A stretch of 64,000 nucleotides of DNA from Molossus alvarezi (lineage: Eukaryota; Chordata; Mammalia; Chiroptera; Molossidae), in contig CM073890.1 of NCBI GenBank assembly GCA_037176705.1, positions 99,748,591 to 99,812,590 on the forward strand, given 5' to 3'. Each line of letters opens with the position of its first letter. Within the stretch, counting starts at the first letter, position 1. This document shows positions 12,087 through 22,630 of the stretch, in pieces. Below the pieces are notes generated by a model. The model was not told the origin of the DNA, ran no database searches, and worked only from the letters and a program-made list of their open reading frames with translations. A program made the position numbers and the translations under genes.

Positions 12087-12402
12087 TTCTTTTTTCTCTT
12101 TTTTTAAAAGACAACAGACAGGCTTAGGTAAGGTAAACACTGACTGTTTTTTTTGTTTGTTTGTTTGTTTTTTTAATCCTCGCCTAAGGATATTTTTACA
12201 TGTTTTGTTCAGATAGAGTGGGAGGGAGAGAGAGAGAGAAGCATTGACGTGAAAGGGACACATTGAGTGGTTGCCATCCGCATGACCCAATCAGGGCCGG
12301 GGACAAACTGCAAGCGAGGTACGTGCCCTTAGCAGAAACTGAACCCGGGTCTCTCTGGACCACAGGCCGACGCTCTAACCGCTGAGCCAAACCGGCGAGG
12401 GC
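12087..12402 (-). mobile_element. Ves SINE with apparent 3' transduction
   Basis: On the minus strand: tRNA head from 12402, B box 'ggttcagtttc', body 'ctgattgggtcatgcgg', pyrimidine stretch, then a first A-rich tail (about 12147-12175). Next come about 40 bp of non-SINE sequence (12107-12146) and a second A-rich tail (12087-12105) directly against the TSD. Because the TSD lies outside the second tail, the extra sequence moved with the SINE. The extra piece ends with a TTTT run, a Pol III terminator, as expected for read-through transcription. Confidence 0.75.
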
Positions 12403-12540
12403 CAAATGTTTCTAATTACTGGGAGCTTTGCATCCCCTGTGAATCCTAACTTTATATATAGCAGGCACACTGTGCTCAATAAATATATTAATGTTTGCAG
12501 TGTCTCGATGTTCTCTTTTAACTATTATTTTTTAAGCAGT

Positions 12541-12950
12541 TGTATTCGTTTCCTAAGGCTGTCATAACACATTACTATAAACTTGTTAGCTTAAAACAAC
12601 AAAAATGTAATGTCTTAAAATTCTGGAGTCTGCACTTTCTCTAGAGGCTCTGAGGAGGATTCATTTCCATCTTCAAGTGGCTCGGAACATTCTTTAGTTT
12701 GTGGCTGCACAACTCCAATCTCACCCTCTTCTTCACGCGGCCTTCTCTCTCCTGTCTCTCTTTGCATATCACTTATCAGGATACTTGGATTTAGTAGATG
12801 ATCCAGGGTGATCTCATCTCAAGATAGTTAACTTAATTTCATCTGCACCTCCACCCCTTTTTTTTCCCAAATAAAGTTACATTCACAGATTCTGGGAATA
12901 AAAATGAAGATATATTTTTAGGGAGGCATCAATTCAACCAACTAGAGTGA
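12541..12950. mobile_element. MLT1-type (MaLR) LTR remnant
   Basis: It begins 'tgtattcgtttcctaaggct' and has 'agcttaaaacaacaaaaatg', typical of MLT1-family LTRs in their reverse reading, then a 'ttctggagtctg' and 'gtggctgcacaactcc' body. It ends near 'tcaattcaaccaac'. It is an old solo LTR with no coding sequence attached. Confidence 0.7.
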
Positions 12951-13051
12951 TGAATCCCATACCTTGCTATCATGTAGTTTTTCTAAAAGTGGTTCTTTAG
13001 ACACTTTAATTTTTCAAATATGTTTTTGCATTTATAAAAATATGTTTTTAT

Positions 13052-13226
13052 TGATTTTTTTTAGAGAGAGAGATAGAAGCATCAGTGTGAGAGAGATACA
13101 TCCATCGGCTGCCTCCTTCATGCCCCTGCTGAGGATCGAGCCCAAAACCTGGGCATGTGCTCTGTCCGGGAATTGAACTGGGACCTCTCAGACAATGCCC
13201 AATCCACTGAGCCACACCAACTGGGC
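13052..13226 (-). mobile_element. Older Ves SINE (VES type)
   Basis: The minus strand has the head 'gcccagttggtgtggctcag', a degraded B box, the VES body ('gcacatgcccaggtttt'), and an (GA)-rich plus-strand region at 13063-13100 next to an A-rich tail. Divergence is higher than in the neighbouring SINEs. A TSD of about 8 bp ('tgttttta') may flank it. Confidence 0.85.
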
Positions 13227-16143
13227 TGTTTTTACGTTTTTTCTTATTTTCCTGCTTGATTATTTTTGACAAAGGTTCTAAAATTTGTGTATGTATTCTA
13301 ATACGACTTGCTACTACCACGGTGGCTGCTATGTACTGAAAACACACAATGCATCAGGCAATGAGCTTAACAATTCTCATCCATACTTACCTTAAATCAT
13401 TAAAAGGAAACAGGAATATACCCATTTGACAGATGTAGGAAACTACAATGCTGAAATGTTTAGAGAGATTTGGTGACAAATTTGTGTTCTTGCAGTCAGT
13501 AAGACAGAGAATTAAAATCTGGAGCCTGTATCTCCGTTTATAGTGCTCATAACCACTATGTTTTTTGTTTGTTTGTTTGTTTGTACATCATTTCAAATTA
13601 TCTTAAGAGAGAAACTGGTCAGTATTTTCCTGTGTTTATGTTGGATCTGTATACCATATACTAATTTTTCTCTTGTGCTGTTTCAAAAGCTGCTGTGCCT
13701 TTGTGGTATATTTTCTATATTATGCTGTTTACTTGTAACTACATCTTGCTACGAAATGTATTTTGTATCTACTTAGGAAATGTCCAGCTATGCATTTTAC
13801 TTCTTGGATTTATATTCTGCAACAGACTTATGCTGTGCTAAATCCTCGTTCCTGGACCAACATAGACAGTTTCCTCCACTTCCCTGTTCCACTCCTTGCA
13901 ACTGTTTAGATTCCCGAAACTATCTATACTCCAGGGACAGCTTCACACTGTGCTTCCAAAACAGGGGTATCTGAACACTTGATAATTGACCACTATCCAA
14001 AGGACAATTTTCTGCTGATGCCTTTATGTGTGATTGGGTGTGCATGTGCATAGACACATAATGTATTGCTGTGTTATGAACATTCTAAATTATGCACAAA
14101 AATAGAAATTATGAAAATAAATTTAACAAAAATAAATATGTAAAAACTTGCCAGTATTTTTTCATTCACCTCAATGGATGAAATATTCCAAGCGCTATTA
14201 TTTTTACTTTGAGGTCCAGGTGACTTTGCCTCTTTGACCACCTGATCTCAGGGCAATATTGGCCTCAGCTTGACCAGAATATCTTCTATATCAGAGTCTA
14301 TTTGATTTTTGTCTATACTCGCCCATAGAAGAAGTTTTACATTCGTATCTGCCCTCAGATACTGACAGCAGTAAGCAATTTTCAGAGTGTTGCTATTCAG
14401 ATATTTTTCACCTCCCAACCCCATGAGAAACAAAGGTTCTTTCAAGTTCCTTTTTTTCTGAATTATTTTTTCAACAGTTATGGAACAAGAGTTCAGACTG
14501 GTATTTAACATGAAGTTCCAGAAGCTCATTTTTACACAGTTGCTGCAGTTTTTTTTCACCATGTTAAAATCATGTAAGTGTTCTAGTTTCCTTGGCACAT
14601 GACCACATAGCTGGTGTCTCCGTGGGAAACTCATGTGAACGCACACAGAACGTAAGCTTCTGTTTTAACGGATTCCTATGAGAAGTCTCACTTGAATCTC
14701 TGCTCAGATGAAAACATTTCTAACGTTAACTTGGATATTAGTCTTGTGGAAATTATGAGCCTTAGTAAATTGTTTAGAGCTGATCCTAGTACGGAATCAA
14801 GTAAGCATAGACAATTAAAGGTAGAGAAGATTCACTTTCCACTAGCAATTGATCTAACCAACCCTGTCAGCCATGTTCAATGTAGAGATCCTTACAGCTT
14901 TCTGCTTTACCATTTGTGACTGCTGGGGTGGAACCCACGTGATTATCTCAAAGATTCTGATGGTAGGATTTTTCAAACCTAGGACAATAATTTACCAGGG
15001 AGTAGCATGGTGCCATTGTGTGAGCCCATCTTACGCCATCCTTTTACTCATCGTTCACTATGGTAATGAAAATAGTATGCATATAATCGTTAAAATAAAT
15101 TCATTGTTAATTTGTATGGGTTGGATTGTCATGCATTTTAAAGTGTGTTACCACAAAATCTCTCTGCTTTCTTACTCTTGGTTTACAGTAGCTGTGAGCT
15201 CAACTGTAAAAACCATTTCTTCTCCCAACTTTCCCCTGGTCTCTCTAAACCTCTTAGCGATACGATGTGGACATTTTGGTGACTTCACTGAGAAAACATG
15301 ACATGTTTACAGGCCCTATGCAGAACAATTTAAAAAGAGATTTCCATGGTTTCAAGTCCTGAGATCAGGGTTTTACTCTGTTCTGACAATCTCCAGCTGC
15401 CAAGGGTTGCTTTCTCCTCAGGGTATCTATTCCCTTTTAGCAAAATGATGGTTTTTGACTGTTTAATAGCCATCAGGATTCTTTTACGTCTACTTTTCTA
15501 TGCTGAGGTAGGATAGTCTAAGGTATTATACACTAGTTTAGAGATGTATACATCTATTCTTACAGATGACTTAAAAAGCGTGTAACTGTACATATCTGGC
15601 AGAAGGAGTGTTTTATAAAATAGATACAGACTCATCAAACTGTTCTTTCATATTTTATGCTATATGAATTGATCTGTTCATACAATTATTCATAAGAATA
15701 TGATTTATTTATACAGAATCAGCTGAGGCTTGGACATATTTTTCCTACTTCCTGAATTTAAGATTACTGTAGCAGACACTCCCTGGATTGTATATTTTGG
15801 CATCACTGAATAAACATCAGTTATGCTTATGTCTTGAGTAGTTTATATCAAAATTTTTATGTGTGAAGTTTCTTGACATTATTTCTAACATTTTGTAATT
15901 CAATGGCAGACATAGTCAGTGACAGAGCTCAGTGTTACATTAAACACAACATAATATTTCCCATAACTGCTTTGTTTTCTTTCTACTTATAACAGATTTA
16001 AATATTTTTTATAAAGATTTATGTATTTTCAGACATCAGTAAGATTGAAGAACTATAGAATATATCAACATCACCAGTTACAAAGTTAACTTTAATAAAT
16101 ATATAACTTCACAAATTTGGTGTCTTTTTAAATACTCTATCTA
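13227..16143. other. Unassigned, with two long chance frames
   Basis: No named repeat is recognised. A 132-codon minus-strand frame (14248-14646) and a 142-codon plus-strand frame (14873-15301) are the longest outside repeats. Neither shows a motif, splice-site setting or family resemblance I can defend. A short (TTTG)n run lies at 13563-13583. Confidence 0.45.
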
Positions 16144-16394
16144 GCCCTGGCCAGTTTGGCTCAGCGGTTAAAGCGTCGGCCTGTGGTCCGGAGAGACCCG
16201 GGTTCGGTTCCCACTAAGGGCACGTACCTCGGTTGCAGTTTGTCTCCGGCCCTGGTAGGTCATGCGGGTGGCAGCCACTTGATGTGTCCCTTCACGTCGA
16301 TGTTTCTCTCTCTCTTTCCCTTCCTCTCCCTCCCTCCCACTCTATCTGTACAAAAAATGGAAAAATATCCTCAGGTGAGGATAAAAAAAAAAAA
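16144..16394 (+). mobile_element. Ves SINE (long-body type)
   Basis: The head is 'gccctggccagtttggctca', with A box 'tggctcagcgg' and B box 'ggttcggttcc'. The long body follows ('gggcacgtacctcggttgca', 'gatgtgtcccttcacgtcg'), then a pyrimidine stretch, 'aaaaatggaaaaatatcctc' and an A tail at 16381-16392. Both promoter boxes look intact, so this is among the younger copies. Confidence 0.95.
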
Positions 16395-16480
16395 TATTAT
16401 CTATCTCTCTATCATCTATCATCTATCTATCTATCATCTATCTATTTATATCTATTATCTGTCTATCTATCAAATATTTA
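16395..16480 (+). repeat. (ATCT)n microsatellite after the SINE tail
   Basis: Imperfect ATCT repeats with ATC interruptions run directly on from the SINE A tail. Microsatellites commonly grow from SINE tails. Frames through this tract give serine/tyrosine/leucine repeats that are not proteins. Confidence 0.92.
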
Positions 16481-16598
16481 TCTGTCTAATACATCAATCA
16501 TTTATAACCTTCTAATGAAAACAACTTGAACCAATGCCTTTCTTATAGATAGCTTTAATTAATCAAAATAGCTTTGATTTTATGTGCGATACCATTTC

Positions 16599-16615
16599 AA
16601 AGAAAAGCTAAGGCA
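16599..16615. repeat. TSD, left, of SINE 16616-16872
   Basis: AAAGAAAAGCTAAGGCA is repeated perfectly (17 bp) at 16873-16889. Confidence 0.95.
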
Positions 16616-16872
16616 GCCCTGGCCAGTTTGGCTCAGCAGTTAGAGCGTCGGCCTGCGGTCCGGAGAGACTCGGGTTCGGTTCCCGCTAAGGGCACGTACC
16701 TCGGTTGCAGTTTGTCCCCGGCCCTGGTTGGTCGTGCGGGTGGCAGCCACTCGATGTGTCCTTTTCTTGTCAATGTTTCTCACTCTCTTTCTCTTCCTCA
16801 CTCTCTTTTCCACTCTATCTGAACAAAAAATGGAAAAGTATCCTCAGGTGAGGATAAAAAAAAAGAAGAAAG
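16616..16872 (+). mobile_element. Ves SINE (long-body type), young
   Basis: A full-length copy with head, A box, B box 'ggttcggttcc', body, pyrimidine stretch and 'gtatcctcaggtgaggat' before the A-rich tail. A perfect 17-bp TSD flanks it, which suggests recent insertion. It sits about 220 bp downstream of a copy of the same type and orientation, but their separate flanks show independent insertions. Confidence 0.97.
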
Positions 16873-16889
16873 AAAGAAAAGCTAAGGCA

Positions 16890-19800
16890 ATGTTAAAATA
16901 TTTGAAGAGAATTTCATTCAGAGGAAATGATTGTGACATTAAGGCTGGCATCATTTGGATAAATGTAAGGGATGGATGTTATTTCAGGTTATAGCAGGAA
17001 CCTCATGAAAAGACAAGGAGGTGATGACTAGCATATAACAAGACATGAATGGCAGGTTGGATTTTGGTGAAGAGAGGACTATGAATCACATACCTAAATA
17101 AAGTTGTCTTGTACATCTTTAATCTACAACCAAATAGCTAAATTGTATTGGAGATAATTGTATCATCATGAATATATTTTTCATTACATATATGAGGGTT
17201 ATGACCGTCCCTAGGCCTTCAACATGGCTGGGTCAAACCATTGTATGTTTCTGGAAAGTTTCCTGTCCTATTAACCTCAGCAACTATTTTTCAACTACTA
17301 TGTTCTGAAAGTTCATAATTTAAACTTTGTCTCTTCATATTTACCAGATTATTGTTTCCTTTTTACAGAAATATAAAATCCACCAGGCGGGAATTTCTTT
17401 AAATTCCTCCCCATCCTCCAGCACATATATCTGTGCCAGCACCTTGCCATGTCTCCTTCCCGCCAGTCTCAACAAAAGGCTCCCCTCTTTCCAAACACAA
17501 CCTACTTACCTGGCATTGGATCCTGACCTCTGCCCTCTTTCCGGGAATTTGGTTCAGTTTCACATACCTTTAATCTACCTGCTGACATCTTCCCTCAACT
17601 TGCAAACACACACATCAAAACATAATAATTGGTATTTCTGTAAAGCTCATACTTAGATCTTTTCTTATTCTGCATACTCTATCTGAGCAATTTTATTTTG
17701 GGTCTTAGACACTCATTTATTGGTGATGTTTCCCAAACTTTCATTTCCCCTCATTTGTACTTAGGCTTCTAGCACTTCCGTGTTAACTTAAAACTTACTT
17801 TAATAAGTGCTGACCTCTTCCAACTTGTAACTCCTCCCTTATTTTCCAGTTCAAGGAATGGAACTATCATCTCCCGTTTCAAAAAATAAAAACTTTATAC
17901 TCTTCCCCAAATCTCTGCTATTCTGGTTCCACATTGATATTCCAAAATGTGTCACTGCCAATATTTTAATATTCTCCACAACTATCTGTTTTTCACGTTC
18001 CGATTTCTATCTTCTGGCTTCGATCCTCACATTTTCTCCACTGACCCTCGTCATGTCTTTCCTGCAGGATGCCTGCCACCTGCACACCCTTGCCCATCTC
18101 AAGTGCTTGCCCATCCTGCCACACTCGCCTCTCAAAGCTCAGCATATGGTTAGAAAATCAATATTACGGCACTCCCCTACTTGTTAAAAACATGGTTGCA
18201 CTAGTTGACATTTACGATCCTCACAAACTATTTTTGTATATGTTAACATCATATTGCTATTGACATTAATTTTTAAAATCTGGTAAGCATGATATTTATG
18301 CTGCTATTGTCATTAAATGATGTGCCTAAACAGGATTTGAGGGAGTTTACCGTTTTAAATGTAGAGACCTCGATAAGCGCAATGAATTGCAATGACATGC
18401 AATATCACATCTAAATCTTAACATCAAAACTCGATCTATTGCAAAGCCAAGTGAACGGATTGTTATTCAAACAAATTAAAAAATGTATTTTAAAATGTTC
18501 TCATAAGTCTGTTTCCTAGATTGCAGTTTACATCAGCATTTAAACAAATGATGGAAAGTAAATATCAAAAAATGGCCTAAAATTACATGGAACGTACAAA
18601 AAGAGTCCTTCATAGTGTGCTACAGACTGGATACCCTTTTATACCATATCAATTTTTTTTTCTGAGGTTCAACATTAAAAATAGTTCTTGGCAATATTTT
18701 CATATTAATAAATGATTTTCTCAGGGAGAACATTTAAAAATAAAAACATGAAAGAAAAGATTTTCAGAAGCAGAAGACTGTTTGAAAATAATGTAACAAA
18801 GCCTCAAGATAAAAGGAGCCATATCACATGAGAGCTTCCTCGAAGTGGTTTATTGATTAAAGTTCTTCCAAATACAGATTTTAATTAGAACTAATCTCAT
18901 TAACTATTGAAACTGATCAAAATTATATTTGCATAGAATAGTTAATGCTTCATATGGCTCAGATTTATAGAATTTCAAATATAAAGGAAGGATTTTATGT
19001 TTCAAAAATAGTACTGTATGGGAAGTAGAAAATACCTTTATATTAACTAAAGGAAATATTTAACTGATATCCAGGATATTAAAGTTTAAAATCATTGACA
19101 CATGTTTATCTTTTGTTCCAATAAACTAAATGGCAACTTCGAAGTTGAGATCACTGTGTCCTAGAATTTATTCTGTTTCTTTAAAAGTGAATAGGGGTTG
19201 GTAAATGTTCTTCTCTACTGTCTTTGTAAGAGAGTTGGCTCCCCTTGAGAAACAGTCATTCTTTACTTAGTGATGAATCTCATGGTGTTTCTGACTTTCA
19301 AGGACTGTGCACTCACAGAGTTCCTTCCCCTGATTTACATTGAACACTGAACTCATAGCATTTCAGGGAAAACTATATATTTCTGGATGGAAGAACCACG
19401 GTATTCAGTTTTTAGAATATAACAGCAAATCCACTGAAACACCATTAACCAGATGCCTGACCATCCCTTGTGTGTGGAACATAAACCAAAAGAATAGCTT
19501 GAGTGTGGGTGGCTCTTGAACAGGGGATGTTAATATCACATGAACAACCACTTCCTCCCAAATAGACAGGAAACCATTATGGCCGGAGAATCTTTCTCAA
19601 GATACTGTGCTGGAATCTTTAGTATTTTATTGGAGTTAATTCAAAAGATGAAATCCATTACCTACCTGGCGCTAAGAATAGAGAACAAAAATGGTAACTG
19701 GACAAGGAGTTCTTAGGACATAGCTCTGTTGTTAAGTGTTTCTTTTATATTTTTATATTTCTTTTAATATTTTTTAATTCGATAAAACTTAAATTAAGAT

Positions 19801-20070
19801 AAATATTGGAGAGGAGAAATTAGAAAGTTTCTTGTTTTTAGTGGTAATGATTAGCCACAGATAAAAACTTAGTAATATACACAAGAAACAGCTCACTTAT
19901 AGCTCAGTAGGTGGAATAATAAGGAGTTAAGCAGTGTCCCCATGTAATTTCAATATCACATTATAATGGACGTACAAGAAAAGTATAGACTGAGAAAAAA
20001 AACATATGCTAGGCAATATAAAGTCCTTCAGAATAGTAGATACATGATGTAAATAAAATACTCCATTACA
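16890..20070. other. Unassigned; pyrimidine-rich part at 17320-18160
   Basis: No gene is recognised. The part 17320-18160 is C/T-rich on the plus strand with runs such as 'ctcccctctttcc'. It may be a decayed antisense repeat whose family I cannot name. The rest is AT-rich. Confidence 0.4.
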
Positions 20071-20159
20071 GAAACAATTTTTATTTATTGATTTTTTTGT
20101 TAGAGAGAGAAACACTGATCTGTTGTTTCACTTATTTATGCATTCATTGATTGACTCTT

Positions 20160-20225
20160 TTTTAAAAAAAATCTGCACCCAAGGATATTTTTCCATTTAT
20201 TTTCAGATAGAGAGGGAGGGAGGCG

Positions 20226-20274
<49 letters not shown>

Positions 20275-20433
20275 CATCGTGGGAGAGGCACATCCACTGG
20301 TTGCCTCCCGCATTATCCCATCCAGGGCTGGGACTGAGTTGCAATTGAGGTAGTGCCCTTGACTAGAATCAAATCCCAAACTCTTGAGTTCACAGGCTGC
20401 TGCTCTAACTGCTGAGCCAAACCAGCCAGGACA
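20160..20433 (-). mobile_element. Ves SINE nested in the older SINE
   Basis: The minus strand has a diverged long-type Ves head ('cctggctggtttggctcagc'), a body, and a long (GA)n tract (20229-20271 on plus) in place of the usual pyrimidine stretch. TSDs ATTGATTGACTCTT (20146-20159) and ATTGATTGGCTCTT (20434-20447) differ by one base. They show it entered the older SINE. Confidence 0.88.
20229..20271 (+). repeat. (GA)n microsatellite in the SINE body
   Basis: About 21 GA units lie within the pyrimidine-rich part of the nested SINE (TC on its own strand). Confidence 0.95.
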
Positions 20434-20551
20434 ATTGATTGGCTCTTGTATATGCCCTGACCGAGGTGGGGAGGGACCTGCAACCTTGGTGTATGGGGAC
20501 CAACCTCCAACCAACTGAGCTACCTCGCCAGGGTAAGAAACAATTTTTTAT

Positions 20552-21519
20552 GTCTGGAAGTTGGGTCCACTTTAGAAAATATTTTAAAAATAATAATACA
20601 TTCTCTTCTCTCAATGTAGTGAATCCAATGGAAGTTTTTAAATTTTGGAGTAAACTTTTCACATATATATTTGAAAGTATGAAATTTCCAAGGGATTCAC
20701 AGTGTGCTATTTTGTGTCTGTGTTTTTCCTTAAGAGCAGTAGAAATCTAAATAAATAAGGAAATTTTTTTACACTAATATTTGTGAATTTGTAACTGAGA
20801 GACTGACATTTTAAGTGATAATGTTTGCCAATGTAACTTGGTAAAATTCAGAAAATATAATAATTCAAAGAAATTCCCTTGGTTTTAAAATAAGATTACT
20901 GATCTATACATTATTTTACATTATACACATGAACTTAAATAAATAATGCAGGTGTATGTTTTAAACATCTAGAATTAAAAGAGTCTATACGAAATTTACT
21001 GTTATTAGAATGTCAGAAAATTCCTACTTTCTAAAATAACATTTATTTAGTTCTTTCCTTTTTTTTTTGGAACTCAAAATACCATGAATTTTCAAGTTCT
21101 TGGGTTCATTGTGTGGAAAGAGCTAATTCTAAATATCTCCCTGGCATAATAAATCTAATTAATAAAACTAAAAAATTCAATAGGATCCCATAGACCCTAT
21201 AAAGGTACCCCTCACTCACCACTAAAATACAGGTGACTTTGGAATAAAACATTCTAATATATTTTGCTGTTATAACCATTCAGTGAGAGTTTCTTTTCAG
21301 TATTTCTACTTACAGTCTCTTGACAATTTAAAAATTCTGTGTAACATCATAGAGTGATCAACAGATATTCAACACATAGCATACACAAATCTTATTTGCC
21401 CATAGCAAAAGTGTTTTTTTACTGTTGATAGCAAATACTCTTACAGTTAATATTTTATCCAAGATTATATGGAAACATCCTGCTTACTAAGTGAGACATC
21501 TCGGTATTATTCATTACCA
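20552..21519. other. Unassigned AT-rich sequence
   Basis: I recognise neither a gene nor a repeat. Confidence 0.5.
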
Positions 21520-22330
21520 GATATTTTTTATTTGCTTGATTGAGATACAGTTGACATACAAATAAATTGCATAGTGTGAAAATATTGTTTTAATACATTC
21601 TATAGATGTTTACTCCTGTGAAACCTCCTGCAATATCAAGATAAATTAATACATAATATTCATCCTCTGCAAAAGTTTTCTTATGCAATTAAGTAATACT
21701 TCATTCTTGCCTATTTCCATTTTACCCTATTCTTGACCTCTGGCAATCATTGGTCAACTTTCTGTCACTATGGATTAGTTTTTATTTTCTAGAATTACAT
21801 ATAAATTGAATCAAAGAATATGTACCTTTTAATCTGGCTTCTTTCATTGAGCATAGTTGTTTGAGATACACCTATGTTGTAGTATGTTACAAAAGATCAA
21901 TATTTTTTTGTTGATGTTCACTATTTCATTACATGAATGTATCAAAGCATGTTTATCCATTCACTCATTGATGAAAACTTTAGTTGTTTTCCATTTGTGC
22001 TATTACAAATGATGGTGCCATGAACATCCATGTACAAGTCTTTGTACAGCATATATTTCATTTATGTGGGTAAACACTGAGGAGTGAAATGGTTGCACCA
22101 CATTGTAGATATGTTTTTGATTTTGAAGAACCCTCAAAAATATTTTCCAACATGGTTGTGCCATTTTCCATTCCCACCAATAGTGTAAGAAAGTAATTAA
22201 CACTTGGTAGGGTCAGTAATTTTGACCATTCGAATGGTTATTTGAATAGTTAAAATACACAGTATAATATGTATTCATATCTCATTGTGGTGCAAATTGG
22301 ATTTCCCTTAAAAATTATTTCATATGTTTT
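21520..22330 (-). mobile_element. Old, decayed L1 (antisense)
   Basis: The plus strand shows the antisense 3' region of an old L1: 'ttgattgagatacagttgac' at 21537, 'tggcttctttcattgagca', 'ccattttccattcccaccaa' near 22171, 'atatctcattgtggtgcaaa'. The minus frame at 22003-22203 retains a recognisable WWEWKMAQPCWK stretch of ORF2. The copy is heavily diverged. Confidence 0.8.
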
Positions 22331-22619
22331 GTCCAAGTTTTTTGTTGTTTCAGACAGAACATACATCTGATCCAGTTACTTTCATCCTTGGCCAGAAATG
22401 TAAGTTCCCATCAGCAGAGATTTTAAAGGCAATTAAAAAAGCAGAGAAAAAGAAAAAAAGGAAACAGACAAACACTTAGTATGAGATGATAGTATTCTTG
22501 AACATTAGGTGATACTTATATTGAATTTTTAAAAGAAATCACACAATTTGAGAGTATAAACCCTATGAATAATCAGAATTACATAAGCTATTAAGTTTGT
22601 CATCCATGAGAGGTATTAC
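22331..22619. other. Unassigned
   Basis: I see nothing identifiable in this AT-rich stretch. Confidence 0.5.
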
Positions 22620-22630
22620 TCTATGTATTT
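22620..22630. repeat. TSD, left, of HAL1 22631-25284
   Basis: TCTATGTATTT occurs here and at 25285-25295, just outside both ends of the element. Confidence 0.8.

Larger units (their letters stand above)
20085..20536 (-). mobile_element. Older tRNA-derived SINE split by a younger one
   Basis: The two ends (20085-20159 and 20448-20536) form one old minus-strand SINE: head 'cctggcgaggtagctcagtt' at the right, then a 'ggtcagggcatatacaagagc' body, and at the left the motif 'tgcataaataagtgaaacaa' and an A-rich tail. Its TSD is GAAACAATTTTTTA-like (20071-20085 and 20537-20551). This head (GTAGCTCAGTTGG) differs from the Ves heads, so it is a separate, older family. Confidence 0.8.

Noticed and set aside
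14248..14646. 132-codon minus-strand frame in unassigned DNA
   Set aside because: No recognisable motif, splice sites or poly(A) context. It stays an uncertain chance frame; a protein search would settle it.
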